Shown one piece after another: positions 27,550 to 37,114 of a stretch of 64,000 bases of DNA. The first letter of the stretch is position 1; every line of letters begins with the position of its first letter. Location: NCBI RefSeq assembly GCF_000025565.1, contig NC_014121.1:2418001-2482000 (forward strand). The letters run 5' to 3'. A program made the translations under genes and the position numbers. The DNA comes from Enterobacter cloacae subsp. cloacae ATCC 13047 (GTDB lineage Bacteria > Pseudomonadota > Gammaproteobacteria > Enterobacterales > Enterobacteriaceae). The notes under the pieces were generated by a model that saw only the letters and a program-made list of their open reading frames with translations, was not told where the DNA came from and ran no database searches.

Positions 27550-28597
27550 ATGAATAAAACCGACGAACTCCGCACAGCGCGCATTGACAGCCTGGTTACA
27601 CCGGCTGAACTGGCACAGCGGCATCCACTTTCCGCAGGCGTTGCGGAGCATGTTACGGCCTCGCGCCGACGCATTGAAAAAATTCTTAATGGTGAAGACA
27701 AACGTCTTCTGGTGGTAATTGGCCCCTGCTCGATCCATGACCTGGACGCGGCGATGGATTATGCAAAACGGCTACAGGGGCTGCGGGAACAACACCAGCA
27801 TCGCCTTGAGATCGTGATGCGGACCTACTTTGAAAAACCCCGTACCGTGGTGGGCTGGAAAGGATTAATTTCAGACCCCGATCTCAACGGCAGCTATCGC
27901 GTTAACCATGGGATTGAGCTGGCACGTAAGCTGCTTTTGCAGGTGAATGAGCTGGGCGTTCCCACGGCCACCGAGTTTCTCGATATGGTGACCGGCCAGT
28001 TTATCGCCGATCTGATCAGCTGGGGCGCGATTGGCGCGCGGACCACCGAGAGCCAGATCCACCGTGAAATGGCCTCTGCCCTCTCCTGCCCGGTCGGGTT
28101 TAAAAACGGAACCGATGGCAACACCCGGATTGCGGTCGATGCGATCCGCGCTGCGCGTGCCAGCCACATGTTCCTCTCGCCGGATAAGAGCGGTCAGATG
28201 ACCATCTACCAGACCAGCGGCAACCCGTACGGGCATATCATTATGCGCGGCGGCAAGAAACCGAACTATCACGCCGGGGATATCGCCGCGGCCTGTGAAA
28301 CGCTGGCCGAGTTCGATCTGCCGGAACATCTGGTGGTGGACTTCAGCCACGGTAACTGTCAGAAACAGCACCGTCGCCAGCTGGATGTCTGCGATGAGAT
28401 CTGCCAGCAGATCCGCAGCGGTTCAAGCGCCATTGCGGGCATTATGGCCGAAAGCTTTATCCGCGAAGGCACGCAGAAAATCGTGTCGGGTCCAGCCGCT
28501 GGTTTACGGCCAGTCGATCACCGACCCGTGCCTGAGCTGGGAAGACAGCGAACTGCTGCTGGAGAAGCTGGCGTCGGCGGTAGATTCGCGCTTCTGA
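27550..28597 (+). pseudogene. aroH: Trp-sensitive DAHP synthase AroH, one-base frameshift near the 3' end
   Basis: Class I DAHP synthase joining PEP and erythrose-4-phosphate, first step of the shikimate pathway. Residues 1-314 match E. coli AroH, including IGPCSIHD, RTYFEKPRT and the metal-binding segment VDFSHGNCQK. After EGTQKIVSG the frame breaks: an extra C at 28492-28493 (GGTCCAGCC for GGTCAGCC). The correct C-terminus, PLVYGQSITDPCLSWED to SAVDSRF, continues in the next frame and stops at 28597; removing one base gives 348 residues, the E. coli length. As read, the uncorrected frame runs through the REP repeats to 28689. Likely a sequence error, otherwise a damaged enzyme. Confidence 0.88.
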
Positions 28598-28604
28598 TGT
28601 TATT

Positions 28605-28634
28605 GTCGGGTGGCGCTGCGCTTACCCGACCTAC
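28605..28634. repeat. REP-type palindrome
   Basis: GTCGGGTGGCGCTGCGCTTA followed by CCCGACCTAC, just after aroH. Confidence 0.8.
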
Positions 28635-28641
28635 GATCCGT

Positions 28642-28688
28642 GCCCTTCTCCCTCTCCCTGTGGGAGAGGGTCGGGGTGAGGGCATCTG
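28642..28688. repeat. Palindromic repeat, CCCTCTCCC-TGT-GGGAGAGGG type
   Basis: Perfect 9-bp stem with a 3-base loop followed by TCGGGGTGAGGGC. Elements of this form are scattered through gamma-proteobacterial genomes. It adjoins the REP element and may end aroH transcription. Confidence 0.65.
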
Positions 28689-28763
28689 ACCGCACTTCAC
28701 CCACAAATTTGATCCTCTCACCCTTTTTTCACAAAAACGCTTGCCGCGAATTTGCAGTTTATT

Positions 28764-28782
28764 GATAATGATTATCATTGTT
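28764..28782. promoter_or_regulatory. Fur box of the heme operon
   Basis: GATAATGATTATCATTGTT matches 16 of 19 positions of the Fur consensus, 25 bases upstream of hemP. Iron-replete repression of hemP-hemRSTUV is expected. Confidence 0.85.
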
Positions 28783-28807
28783 ACATTGATTGTTATTTAT
28801 AAACATT

Positions 28808-28990
28808 ATGTCACGTACGGATAACACTGCGGCAACGCCGCCAAAAACAGACACAGTATCCGCCCCCGCCGAGCGTCGCATTGACAGCAAAACCCTGCTG
28901 GGCGATGAGGGACGGGTCATTATCGAGCATGACGGTCAACGCTACCTGCTGCGCCAGACCCATGCCGGAAAATTGATCCTCACAAAATAA
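28808..28990 (+). CDS. hemP: Hemin uptake protein HemP
   Basis: 60 residues: a variable N-terminus, then the HemP signature [20 protein letters not shown] and YLLRQT..GKLILTK. Small, acidic to neutral and soluble. Corresponds to E. coli ydiE, which holds the same place beside aroH but without a heme operon behind it. ATG 28808 is chosen over an upstream ATG (28790) that lies nearer the Fur box. Confidence 0.88.
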   Translation: MSRTDNTAATPPKTDTVSAPAERRIDSKTLLGDEGRVIIEHDGQRYLLRQTHAGKLILTK

Positions 28991-29066
28991 ACAACACAAA
29001 AACTCCGCCAGCCACCCAGGTGAACCCCAGGCAGCCAGCGCTTTCAATTCTTAATGGAGAGTTGCT

Positions 29067-31052
29067 ATGCCACACCTGCCTTCCGCGCCTTTACGTCCGT
29101 CACTTCTGGCGCTGGCGATTGTCAGCACCCTGCCGGGCGTCGCGTTTGCTACCACAGATGAAATGACCGTGACCGCCACGGGTAACGCCCGTAGCGCCTT
29201 CGAAGCCCCCATGATGGTAAGCGTGATTGACGCCAGCACACCGGATAAACAAACTGCCAGCTCGGCAGCCGACCTGCTGCGTAACGTCCCCGGCCTAACG
29301 CTCGATGGCACCGGACGTACCAACGGCCAGGACGTTAACCTGCGCGGTTATGACCGTCGCGGCGTGCTGGTACTGGTTGACGGCGTGCGCCAGGGAACCG
29401 ACACCGGCCACCTGAACAGCACGTTCCTCGATCCGGCGCTGATTAAACGTATCGAAGTGGTGCGCGGTCCGTCGGCCCTGCTGTACGGCAGCGGCGCGCT
29501 GGGCGGTGTGATTGCCTATGACACCGTCGATGCCAAAGATCTGCTTGAGCCGGGTAAAAACAGCGGCTATCGGGTGTTCGCTACCGGTGCGACGGGCGAT
29601 CACAGCATCGGCATGGGGGCCAGCGCCTATGGCCGCACCGATACCCTGGACGGGCTGCTCTCCTGGTCGAGCCGGGATCGTGGCGATCTGCGCCAGAGTG
29701 ACGGCACCACCGCCCCGAACGACGAATCCATTCAGAACATGCTGGCGAAGGGTAGCTGGAAAATCGACGCGGCCCAGAGCCTGAGCGGCTCCCTGCGCTA
29801 TTACAATAACGCTGCACAGGAGCCGAAAAACCCGCAAACCAGTACAGCAGACAGCAGCAGTAACCCGCTGACCGACCGCTCCACCATCCAGCGTGACGCG
29901 CAGCTCGGCTATCACCTTGCTCCACAGGGTAACGACTGGCTGAACGCCGACGCGAAAATTTACTGGTCCGAAGCACGTATCAACGCCCAGAACATCGACG
30001 GCAGCGGTGAGTTTCGCAAACAGACCACCAAAGGCGGCAAAGTGGAGAACCGCACCCGCCTGTTCAGCGATTCCTTTGCCTCACATCTGCTGACCTACGG
30101 CGGTGAGTATTATCGTCAGGAGCAACGCCCGGGCGGGGCAACAACGGGCTTCCCGCAGGCACAAATCGATTTCAGCTCCGGCTGGCTGCAGGATGAAATC
30201 ACCCTGCGCGACCTCCCCGTGACCCTTCTTGGCGGCACGCGCTACGACAACTACCGCGGCAGCAGCGACGGCTACAAGGATGTGGATGCCGATAAGTGGT
30301 CCTCCCGTGCCGGGTTAACCGTCAGCCCGACCGACTGGCTGATGCTGTTCGGCTCTTACGCGCAGGCGTTCCGCGCGCCAACCATGGGCGAAATGTATAA
30401 CGACGGCAAACACTTCTCCATTGGCCGCTTCTATACCAACTACTGGGTGCCCAACCCCAATCTGCGCCCGGAAACCAACGAAACGCAGGAGTATGGTTTT
30501 GGTCTGCGCTTTGATGATGTGATGCTGGCCAACGATGCGCTGGAGTTTAAAGCCAGCTATTTCGATACCAACGCCAAAGACTACATCTCCACCACCGTCA
30601 ATTTTGCGGCGGCGACCACCATGTCATATAACGTCCCGAACGCCAAAATCTGGGGCTGGGACGTGATGGCGAAATACTCCGCCGACCTGTTCAACCTCGA
30701 CCTCGCCTATAACCGCACGCGCGGAAAAGATACCGACACGGGCGAGTATATTTCCAGCATCAACCCGGATACCGTCACCAGCAAGCTGGATATTCCGCTG
30801 GCACAAAGCGGCTTCTCCGTCGGCTGGATCGGCACCTTTGTCGATCGCTCAACCCACATCAGCAGCAGCTACAGCGAGCAACCCGGCTACGCGGTTAATG
30901 ATTTCTACGTGAGCTACACCGGCCAGGCACAGCTTAAAGGCGTCACCACGACGCTGGTGCTGGGCAACGCCTTCGACAAACAATACTGGTCGCCACAGGG
31001 CATTCCGCAGGATGGCCGAAACGGGAAGATTTTCGTCAGTTATCAATGGTAA
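29067..31052 (+). CDS. hemR: TonB-dependent heme receptor HemR
   Basis: 661 residues. Signal peptide to about residue 29 (LPGVAFA|TTD), TonB box region DEMTVTATG, plug domain with LRGYDRRGVLVLVDGVRQG and RIEVVRGPSALLYGSGALGG, then a 22-strand barrel. The heme receptor motif FRAPTMGEMYND...VPNPNLRPE is present, with His in the loop between (GKHFS). Resembles Yersinia HemR. GGAGAG precedes ATG 29067. Takes heme from host proteins across the outer membrane using TonB energy. Confidence 0.92.
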   Translation: MPHLPSAPLRPSLLALAIVSTLPGVAFATTDEMTVTATGNARSAFEAPMMVSVIDASTPDKQTASSAADLLRNVPGLTLDGTGRTNGQDVNLRGYDRRGVLVLVDGVRQGTDTGHLNSTFLDPALIKRIEVVRGPSALLYGSGALGGVIAYDTVDAKDLLEPGKNSGYRVFATGATGDHSIGMGASAYGRTDTLDGLLSWSSRDRGDLRQSDGTTAPNDESIQNMLAKGSWKIDAAQSLSGSLRYYNNAAQEPKNPQTSTADSSSNPLTDRSTIQRDAQLGYHLAPQGNDWLNADAKIYWSEARINAQNIDGSGEFRKQTTKGGKVENRTRLFSDSFASHLLTYGGEYYRQEQRPGGATTGFPQAQIDFSSGWLQDEITLRDLPVTLLGGTRYDNYRGSSDGYKDVDADKWSSRAGLTVSPTDWLMLFGSYAQAFRAPTMGEMYNDGKHFSIGRFYTNYWVPNPNLRPETNETQEYGFGLRFDDVMLANDALEFKASYFDTNAKDYISTTVNFAAATTMSYNVPNAKIWGWDVMAKYSADLFNLDLAYNRTRGKDTDTGEYISSINPDTVTSKLDIPLAQSGFSVGWIGTFVDRSTHISSSYSEQPGYAVNDFYVSYTGQAQLKGVTTTLVLGNAFDKQYWSPQGIPQDGRNGKIFVSYQW

Positions 31053-31097
31053 TCCCCGCCCCGGCTGTCCGGGGCAATGCTTTGAGAGGAAAAGACA

Positions 31098-32126
31098 ATG
31101 AATCACTACACACGCTGGCTTGAGCTAAAAGAAGAAAATCCGGGTAAGTACGCGCGCGACATTGCAGGTTTAATGAACATCAGCGAAGCCGAGCTGACCT
31201 TCGCCCGTGTGGGCCATGACGCCTGGCGCCTGCGCGGTGACGTCCGCGAGATCCTGGCCGCGCTGGAAGCGGTGGGCGAAACCAAATGCATCTGCCGCAA
31301 CGACTACGCCGTTCACGAGCAGGTCGGCGCCTTTACCCATCAACACCTGAGCGGCCACGCCGGGCTGATCCTCAACCCGCGCGCGCTGGATCTGCGCCTG
31401 TTCCTTAACCAGTGGGCGAGCGTATTTCATATCAGCGAGGCCACCGCCCACGGCGAGCGGCAGAGCATTCAGTTCTTCGACCACCTGGGCGACGCCCTGC
31501 TGAAGGTTTACGCCACGGATAACACCGACCTCACCGCCTGGGGCGATCTGCTCACCCGCTTTATCTTTGCCGGGAATCCGCCGCTGGCGTTGAAAACGGC
31601 CGATGTCCCGGCTCACGCTGAAAACCCGGACGCCTCGCTCGTGGACACAGAGTGGCGTGCCATGACCGACGTGCATCAGTTCTTCAGCCTGCTCAAGCGT
31701 CACAACCTCAGCCGCCAGCAGGCGTTTCGCCTGGTGGGCGACGATCTGGCCTGCAGGGTCGACAACACCGCACTGGCCCAGCTGCTGGAAACGGCACGCC
31801 AGGACGGGAACGAAATTATGATTTTCGTCGGCAACCGCGGCTGCGTGCAGATCTTCACCGGCGTGGTGGAAAAACTGATGCCGATGAAGGGCTGGCTGAA
31901 CATCTTCAACCCGGCTTTCACCCTCCATCTGCTGGAAGGCGCCATCGCAGAATCCTGGGTCACGCGCAAACCGACGTCTGACGGGCATGTCACCAGCCTG
32001 GAGCTGTTTGCCGCCGACGGCACGCAGATTGCCCAGCTGTACGGCCAGCGGAGCGAAGGCGAACCCGAGCAGAGTCAGTGGCGCAGCCAGATCGACGCCT
32101 TAACGGCAAAAGGGCTGGCCGCATGA
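31098..32126 (+). CDS. hemS: Heme-degrading/trafficking protein HemS
   Basis: 342 residues, the HemS/ChuS/HmuS length, built from two repeated halves (about 1-165 and 180-342). Cytoplasmic protein that accepts heme from the ABC importer and degrades or hands it on. Motifs: YARDIAGLMNISEAEL near the N-terminus and GNRGCVQIFTGVVEKL in the second half. AGAGGAAA lies just upstream. Its stop overlaps the hemT start (ATGA). Confidence 0.9.
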   Translation: MNHYTRWLELKEENPGKYARDIAGLMNISEAELTFARVGHDAWRLRGDVREILAALEAVGETKCICRNDYAVHEQVGAFTHQHLSGHAGLILNPRALDLRLFLNQWASVFHISEATAHGERQSIQFFDHLGDALLKVYATDNTDLTAWGDLLTRFIFAGNPPLALKTADVPAHAENPDASLVDTEWRAMTDVHQFFSLLKRHNLSRQQAFRLVGDDLACRVDNTALAQLLETARQDGNEIMIFVGNRGCVQIFTGVVEKLMPMKGWLNIFNPAFTLHLLEGAIAESWVTRKPTSDGHVTSLELFAADGTQIAQLYGQRSEGEPEQSQWRSQIDALTAKGLAA

Positions 32127-32944
32127 AAAAATGGCTTGCCCTGATCAGCGCCCTGCCGCTGCTGGCATTTGCTGCGCCGCAGGAGAAAATCGTCGCGCTC
32201 GGCGGCGACGTCACCGAGATTGTCTATGCGCTCAACGCGGCATCTTCGCTGGTGGCACGCGACAGCACCAGCCAATGGCCACAGGCGGCGAACACGCTGC
32301 CGGACGTGGGCTATCTGCGCCAGCTGAATGCCGAAGGCATTTTGTCCATGCGCCCCACGCTGGTGCTGGCCAGTGCACAGGCACAGCCGTCTCTGGCGTT
32401 AAAACAGGTAGAGCAAAGTCACGTCAGGGTGATCACCGTTCCGGCAGGCAATGACCTCAACGTTATCGATGAAAAGGTTCGGGTTATCGCTGAGGCGACA
32501 CACCGCGAGGCAGAAGGGAAAACCCTGCGCAACTCGCTGCGTCAGGCGCTGTCGGCGCTTCCCGTGTCACCGCTCAATAAACGGGTGCTGTTTATTCTCA
32601 ACCACGGCGGGATGACCGCGATGGCCGCCGGGCAACAAACCGCAGCGGATGCTGCCATTCGTGCGGCAGGTCTGCAGAACGCGATGCAGGGCTTCACTCG
32701 CTATCAGCCGCTGTCTCAGGAAGGCGTTATCGCCAGTCAGCCCGACCTGGTGGTGATCTCGCAGGATGGCGTGAACGCTCTGGGTGGGGCGGATGCGGTA
32801 TGGCAACTACCCGGTCTGGCGCAAACTCCAGCGGGACGTCACCGGCAGATGCTGGCCATCGACGATATGGCGCTGTTGGGCTTTAGCGTGCGAACGCCAC
32901 AGGCCATCCAGCAGTTACGCCGTAAAGCGGAGCAATTGCCCTGA
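32123..32944 (+). CDS. hemT: Periplasmic heme-binding protein HemT
   Basis: 273 residues with signal peptide MKKWLALISALPLLAFA and a type III substrate-binding fold: KIVALGGDVTEIVYALNA at the start of the first lobe, and a Tyr of VGYLRQLNAEGIL that may coordinate heme. Delivers heme to HemUV. Overlaps hemS by four bases and hemU by one. Confidence 0.9.
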   Translation: MKKWLALISALPLLAFAAPQEKIVALGGDVTEIVYALNAASSLVARDSTSQWPQAANTLPDVGYLRQLNAEGILSMRPTLVLASAQAQPSLALKQVEQSHVRVITVPAGNDLNVIDEKVRVIAEATHREAEGKTLRNSLRQALSALPVSPLNKRVLFILNHGGMTAMAAGQQTAADAAIRAAGLQNAMQGFTRYQPLSQEGVIASQPDLVVISQDGVNALGGADAVWQLPGLAQTPAGRHRQMLAIDDMALLGFSVRTPQAIQQLRRKAEQLP

Positions 32945-33936
32945 TGTCCCGACGCGCCGTACTGGCATTGTGGTTGCTGGCCGCGCTGCTGGCCGTCATG
33001 ACGCTGGCGGCCAGCGGTGTGGGCGCGTTGCGCCTGCCGGTCAGCCTGCTGTGGAGCGGCAGCGACGACGCGCTGCGTCAGATCTGGCTGACAATCCGCC
33101 TGCCCCGCGTGCTGCTGGCGCTGGCAATCGGCGGCTCACTGGCGCTGGCGGGCTGTGTGATGCAGGGACTGTTTCGTAACCCGCTGGCCGATCCGGGCCT
33201 GCTGGGGATCAGCAGCGGCGCAGCACTCGCCGTCGCGCTGTGGGTGGTTATTCCGCTCTCGCTGCCCGCGCTGGTGATGCTGTACGCCCCGATGCTGGCG
33301 GCGTTTCTCGGCGCGCTGGCCGCCACATTCGTCATTTTCCTGCTCAGCCGGCAGCGTGACAGTTCCCTGTCGCGACTGCTGCTGGTGGGGATTGCCATCA
33401 ATGCCCTGTGCGGGGCGGCCGTCGGCGTGCTGTCATGGCTCAGTAATGATGCCCAGCTTCGCCAGCTCTCACTCTGGGGCATGGGCAGCCTCGGCCAGGC
33501 CCAGTGGTCAACGCTGCTGGCCGTCTGTTCGCTGATGGTTCCCACCGTGCTGGTTATCTGGCGCCTGGCTGGCGCACTTAATTTGCTGCAGCTTGGCGAG
33601 GAAGAGGCGCACTACCTCGGGGTGGAGGTGGCCGTTGTACAGCGGCTCCTGCTGCTGTGCAGCGCCCTGCTGGTGGCCGCCGCGGTGGCCGTCAGCGGCG
33701 TCATCGGCTTTGTTGGCCTTGTGGTGCCACACCTGGTGCGCATGTGGCTGGGGGCCGACCACCGGGCGGTGATCCCCGGCTCGGTGCTGGCCGGTGCGTT
33801 ACTGTTGCTGGCTGCCGATACGCTGGCACGCACCCTGGTCGCCCCGGCGGAAATGCCGGTCGGTTTATTGACCAGTCTTCTCGGTGCGCCGTGGTTCCTG
33901 TGGCTTATCTTTCGTCGCGGAGGTGCGCATGGCTGA
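32944..33936 (+). CDS. hemU: Heme ABC transporter permease HemU
   Basis: 330 residues, FecCD family, about nine to ten membrane helices. Family marks: [36 protein letters not shown] and the coupling helix region [19 protein letters not shown]. Start ATG 32944 overlaps the hemT stop (TGATG). Confidence 0.92.
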   Translation: MSRRAVLALWLLAALLAVMTLAASGVGALRLPVSLLWSGSDDALRQIWLTIRLPRVLLALAIGGSLALAGCVMQGLFRNPLADPGLLGISSGAALAVALWVVIPLSLPALVMLYAPMLAAFLGALAATFVIFLLSRQRDSSLSRLLLVGIAINALCGAAVGVLSWLSNDAQLRQLSLWGMGSLGQAQWSTLLAVCSLMVPTVLVIWRLAGALNLLQLGEEEAHYLGVEVAVVQRLLLLCSALLVAAAVAVSGVIGFVGLVVPHLVRMWLGADHRAVIPGSVLAGALLLLAADTLARTLVAPAEMPVGLLTSLLGAPWFLWLIFRRGGAHG

Positions 33937-34708
33937 ACGCTACTGTGCGGAAAATATGGTCTTTCACGCCGGGCAACGGACGCTGATCGACGACGTGTCG
34001 CTGACCCTCTCTCAGGGCGAACTGGTGGCGTTGATTGGCCCCAACGGTGCCGGAAAATCGACCTTGTTACGCCTGCTTACCGGCTATCTCAAACCCGCGA
34101 GCGGACGGTGCAGTCTTGCAGGAACGCCGCTTGCGGCCTGGCCGCCGGACAGACTCTCCCGCTACCGGGCGGTCATGCGCCAGAATACCCAGCTCGGATT
34201 CGACTGGCCGGTAGAAGCGGTGATCGGGATGGGGCGAGCGCCGTGGACGCGCCGCCCTGAGGCGTCGGTGATTGAGGAGGTGATGGCTATCTCCGGCTGT
34301 TTACCGCTGGCGGGCAGGCAGTTTGCGGCGCTCTCCGGCGGGGAGCAGCAACGCGTCCAACTCGCCCGCGCGCTGGCACAGCTCTGGTGCGACGGTGCGC
34401 CGCGCGGCTGGCTGTTTCTGGATGAACCCACGTCCGCGCTGGATCTTTACCACCAGCAGCATCTGCTGCGCCTGCTCTCTTCCCTGACCCGTCGGGGGCA
34501 TTTGCATGTCTGTGTGGTGCTGCACGATCTCAATCTGGCGGCGCTGTGGGCGGATCGGATCCTGCTGTTACATAACGGCAAAATGGTCGCTCAGGGGGCC
34601 CCGGAGGCGGTTCTGCAGGCCGATACGCTGACGCGCTGGTACGGCGCGCAGGTGCAGGTTGGCCGACACCCGGCTCATGCTGCACCTCAGGTATTTCTCG
34701 CCCCCTGA
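33929..34708 (+). CDS. hemV: Heme ABC transporter ATPase HemV
   Basis: 259 residues. Walker [11 protein letters not shown]-loop MRQNTQ, signature [16 protein letters not shown], Walker [13 protein letters not shown] and switch His in [11 protein letters not shown]. Powers HemU. Overlaps hemU by eight bases and the end of the convergent LysR gene by 22 bases. Confidence 0.93.
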   Translation: MAERYCAENMVFHAGQRTLIDDVSLTLSQGELVALIGPNGAGKSTLLRLLTGYLKPASGRCSLAGTPLAAWPPDRLSRYRAVMRQNTQLGFDWPVEAVIGMGRAPWTRRPEASVIEEVMAISGCLPLAGRQFAALSGGEQQRVQLARALAQLWCDGAPRGWLFLDEPTSALDLYHQQHLLRLLSSLTRRGHLHVCVVLHDLNLAALWADRILLLHNGKMVAQGAPEAVLQADTLTRWYGAQVQVGRHPAHAAPQVFLAP

Positions 34709-35598
34709 TCGGGCTGATAAAAATCTTTCAGGGTTTCCAGCAAGGCATGCGCCGCTTTTGAGAGCTGCGTGTGCCCTGGATGGATCACCCCGATACATTT
34801 TTCTATCGGCGGGCTGTCCAGCGGAATACAGACCGCACCCAGCGATGTCATCTGCGCCTCGCACAGCGCCGGTACGGCACTGCCGCCCAGCCCGCTGGCG
34901 ACCATCCTTCCTACCGTCACCAGCTGATGGCTCTCCAGCGCCACCTCCAGCTTGCGGCCGCTACGGGCCAGCTCCTCTTCCATCATCAGGCGCACCGCCG
35001 AGGGGCGCTGCAGGGTAATGAAATCCAGCGTCAGCAGTTCATTCCAGGAAAGGCGTTTTTTCACCGCAAGGGGGGACGCTTTCGGCACAATGGCGACAAA
35101 CCGGTCGAGGCCCAGCGGCGTAAACAGCAGGTTATGCGTCGGCGCTGGTTCAAAGGCGATCCCCATCTCGACCCGCCCTTCCCGCACCATCTCAATCACC
35201 TGTTCGTTGATGACATCATGCACGGTGACGTTGATCCCGGCATGGCGATCGCGAAACGCTTTCAGCACCTCCGGCAGGACGTTAGCCGCAAACGACGGCA
35301 TGGCCGCGACCGAGATTTTGCCGCGCTGCAACGTAAAGCACTGGTGCATTGCCTCTTCCACGTTATCCCAGTCAGCCAGCAGCTGCCGCGCCATCGGTAA
35401 AAAGGTTTCGCCCTCCTGCGTCAGGGTGACCTTACGCGTGCTTCGCTGCAGCAGCGGGCCCCCCAGCGCATCCTCCAGCCCTTTAATCGTCAGGCTGAGG
35501 GCAGGCTGAGAAAGATTTAACCGTTCGCTGGCGTGCGCAAAATTGAGAGTGTGAGCTACCGCTAAAAACGCGCGTAACTGTTTGACACTCATTCTCAT
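34687..35598 (-). CDS. LysR-family regulator of the hydroxybutyrate operon
   Basis: 303 residues. LysR helix-turn-helix at 5-62 ([28 protein letters not shown], in parts) and a C-terminal effector domain. Transcribed away from the CoA-transferase gene, with a 32-bp palindrome in the 140-base gap that overlaps its own ribosome site, the arrangement of an autoregulated LysR gene. Inducer presumably hydroxybutyrate, acetoacetate or a CoA ester; this is inferred from the neighbours. AGGA precedes ATG 35598. Confidence 0.83.
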   Translation of the reverse strand: MRMSVKQLRAFLAVAHTLNFAHASERLNLSQPALSLTIKGLEDALGGPLLQRSTRKVTLTQEGETFLPMARQLLADWDNVEEAMHQCFTLQRGKISVAAMPSFAANVLPEVLKAFRDRHAGINVTVHDVINEQVIEMVREGRVEMGIAFEPAPTHNLLFTPLGLDRFVAIVPKASPLAVKKRLSWNELLTLDFITLQRPSAVRLMMEEELARSGRKLEVALESHQLVTVGRMVASGLGGSAVPALCEAQMTSLGAVCIPLDSPPIEKCIGVIHPGHTQLSKAAHALLETLKDFYQPDQGARNT

Positions 35599-35606
35599 TT
35601 TTCATC

Positions 35607-35638
35607 CTGTTAACTAATTGAAAAAATTTAGTTAACAG
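35607..35638. promoter_or_regulatory. Long inverted repeat, LysR operator candidate
   Basis: CTGTTAACTAA (35607-35617), ten bases, TTAGTTAACAG (35628-35638): perfect 11-bp arms with centres 21 bp apart, two helical turns. Each arm has a GTTAAC palindrome. Confidence 0.65.
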
Positions 35639-35738
35639 AAAATTAATAAAAAAACCAAATGAGTGAGTCACAAATTCAAAATTAACAAAAGAGTCGTCGC
35701 CCCCAATGATACCGCCACGGACAACAGGAGGGATGGCT

Positions 35739-36446
35739 ATGGCAGGACTGGATAAACGCGTCGGCAGCTATGCGCAGGCGCTGGAGGGGCTGGCGGACGG
35801 GATGACATTGCTGGCGGGCGGCTTTGGCCTGTGCGGTATTCCTGAAAATCTGATTGCGGAAGTCAAACGCCGTCAGGTGCAGGGCCTGACGGTGGTATCG
35901 AACAACTGCGGCGTGGATGGTTTCGGGCTCGGGCTGCTGCTGGAGACGCGCCAGGTGCGGAAGGTGGTGGCGTCTTACGTCGGCGAGAACGCGCTGTTCG
36001 AACAGCAGGTGCTGAGCGGCGAGCTGGAGGTTGAGCTGACGCCCCAGGGCACGCTGGCCGAAAAGGTGCGCGCGGGCGGGGCCGGTATTCCGGCATTTTA
36101 CACGGCCACCGGCTATGGCACGCCCGTGGCCGCCGGGAAAGAGGTACGTCAGTTTGCCGGTAAGCACTACATCCTTGAAGAGGCCATTACAGGCGATTTT
36201 GCGCTGATCAAAGGCTGGAAAGCGGACTGGTACGGCAACGTTATCTACCGCCACACCGCGCAAAATTTCAACCCGCTAATGGCCACCGCAGGACGGATAA
36301 CCGTGGTGGAGGTGGAAGAGATTGTCCCGCCGGGTGAGCTGCCGCCGTCCGCCATTCATACCCCGGGAATTTATGTCGACAGGCTGATTGTCGGCCAGTT
36401 TGAGAAACGCATTGAACAGCGCACGCTGCGCGCAGAGGGAGTCTGA
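35739..36446 (+). CDS. scoA: 3-oxoacid CoA-transferase subunit A
   Basis: 235 residues, SCOT/AtoD family: [15 protein letters not shown] at about 25-40 and [11 protein letters not shown]. With subunit B it moves CoA from succinyl-CoA or acetyl-CoA to acetoacetate. Start at ATG 35739 because AGGAGG is seven bases upstream; an ATG at 35733 sits on that site. Symbol is by analogy, as AtoD is equally apt. Confidence 0.85.
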   Translation: MAGLDKRVGSYAQALEGLADGMTLLAGGFGLCGIPENLIAEVKRRQVQGLTVVSNNCGVDGFGLGLLLETRQVRKVVASYVGENALFEQQVLSGELEVELTPQGTLAEKVRAGGAGIPAFYTATGYGTPVAAGKEVRQFAGKHYILEEAITGDFALIKGWKADWYGNVIYRHTAQNFNPLMATAGRITVVEVEEIVPPGELPPSAIHTPGIYVDRLIVGQFEKRIEQRTLRAEGV

Positions 36447-36448
36447 CC

Positions 36449-37105
36449 ATGTTAACCCGCGAACAGATGGCCATGCGCGTCGCCCGTGAGCTGCGCGACG
36501 GTTACTACGTCAACCTGGGGATCGGTATCCCGACGCTGGTGGCGAACTACATCCCCGCCGGCATGGACGTGATGCTCCAGTCAGAAAACGGACTGCTGGG
36601 GATGGGGGAATTTCCCGATGCGCAGAGCCTTGATGCCGACATGATTAACGCCGGTAAGCAGACCGTCACCGCGCGAACCGGTGCCGCCATTTTCGACTCG
36701 GCCCAGTCCTTCGCCATGATCCGGGGGGGTCACGTCGACCTCACGGTGCTCGGGGCGTTTGAGGTGGACATGGAAGGCAACATCGCCTCGTGGATGATCC
36801 CCGGAAAGATGGTGAAAGGCATGGGCGGCGCCATGGATCTTGTCGCCGGGGCGCAGAACATCATTGTCGTGATGACCCACGCGTCGAAGAGCGGTGAGTC
36901 CAAACTGCTGTCGCGCTGCACGCTACCGCTCACCGGCGTGGGCTGCATCCGCCGGGTGTTAACCGACCTGGCCCTGCTGGAAATTAAAGACGGTGCGTTC
37001 ATTCTGCGTGAATACGCCCCCGGCGTCGGCATTGACGAGATCGTCAGCAAAACTGCCGGAAAAATCATCGTGGCGGACGACGTTCGCGAAATGCGCTTTA
37101 GCTGA
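36449..37105 (+). CDS. scoB: 3-oxoacid CoA-transferase subunit B
   Basis: 218 residues. Catalytic Glu46 in MLQSENGLLGMG forms the glutamyl-CoA intermediate; GIGIPTLVANYI and GGHVDLTVLGAFEVD are family motifs. Two bases separate it from subunit A, GAGGGAG upstream. Confidence 0.88.
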   Translation: MLTREQMAMRVARELRDGYYVNLGIGIPTLVANYIPAGMDVMLQSENGLLGMGEFPDAQSLDADMINAGKQTVTARTGAAIFDSAQSFAMIRGGHVDLTVLGAFEVDMEGNIASWMIPGKMVKGMGGAMDLVAGAQNIIVVMTHASKSGESKLLSRCTLPLTGVGCIRRVLTDLALLEIKDGAFILREYAPGVGIDEIVSKTAGKIIVADDVREMRFS

Positions 37106-37114
37106 GGACTCAAC

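Noticed and set aside
28598..28689. C-terminal extension of AroH through the repeats
   Set aside because: It results from the frameshift; the conserved C-terminus is found in the next frame and ends at 28597.
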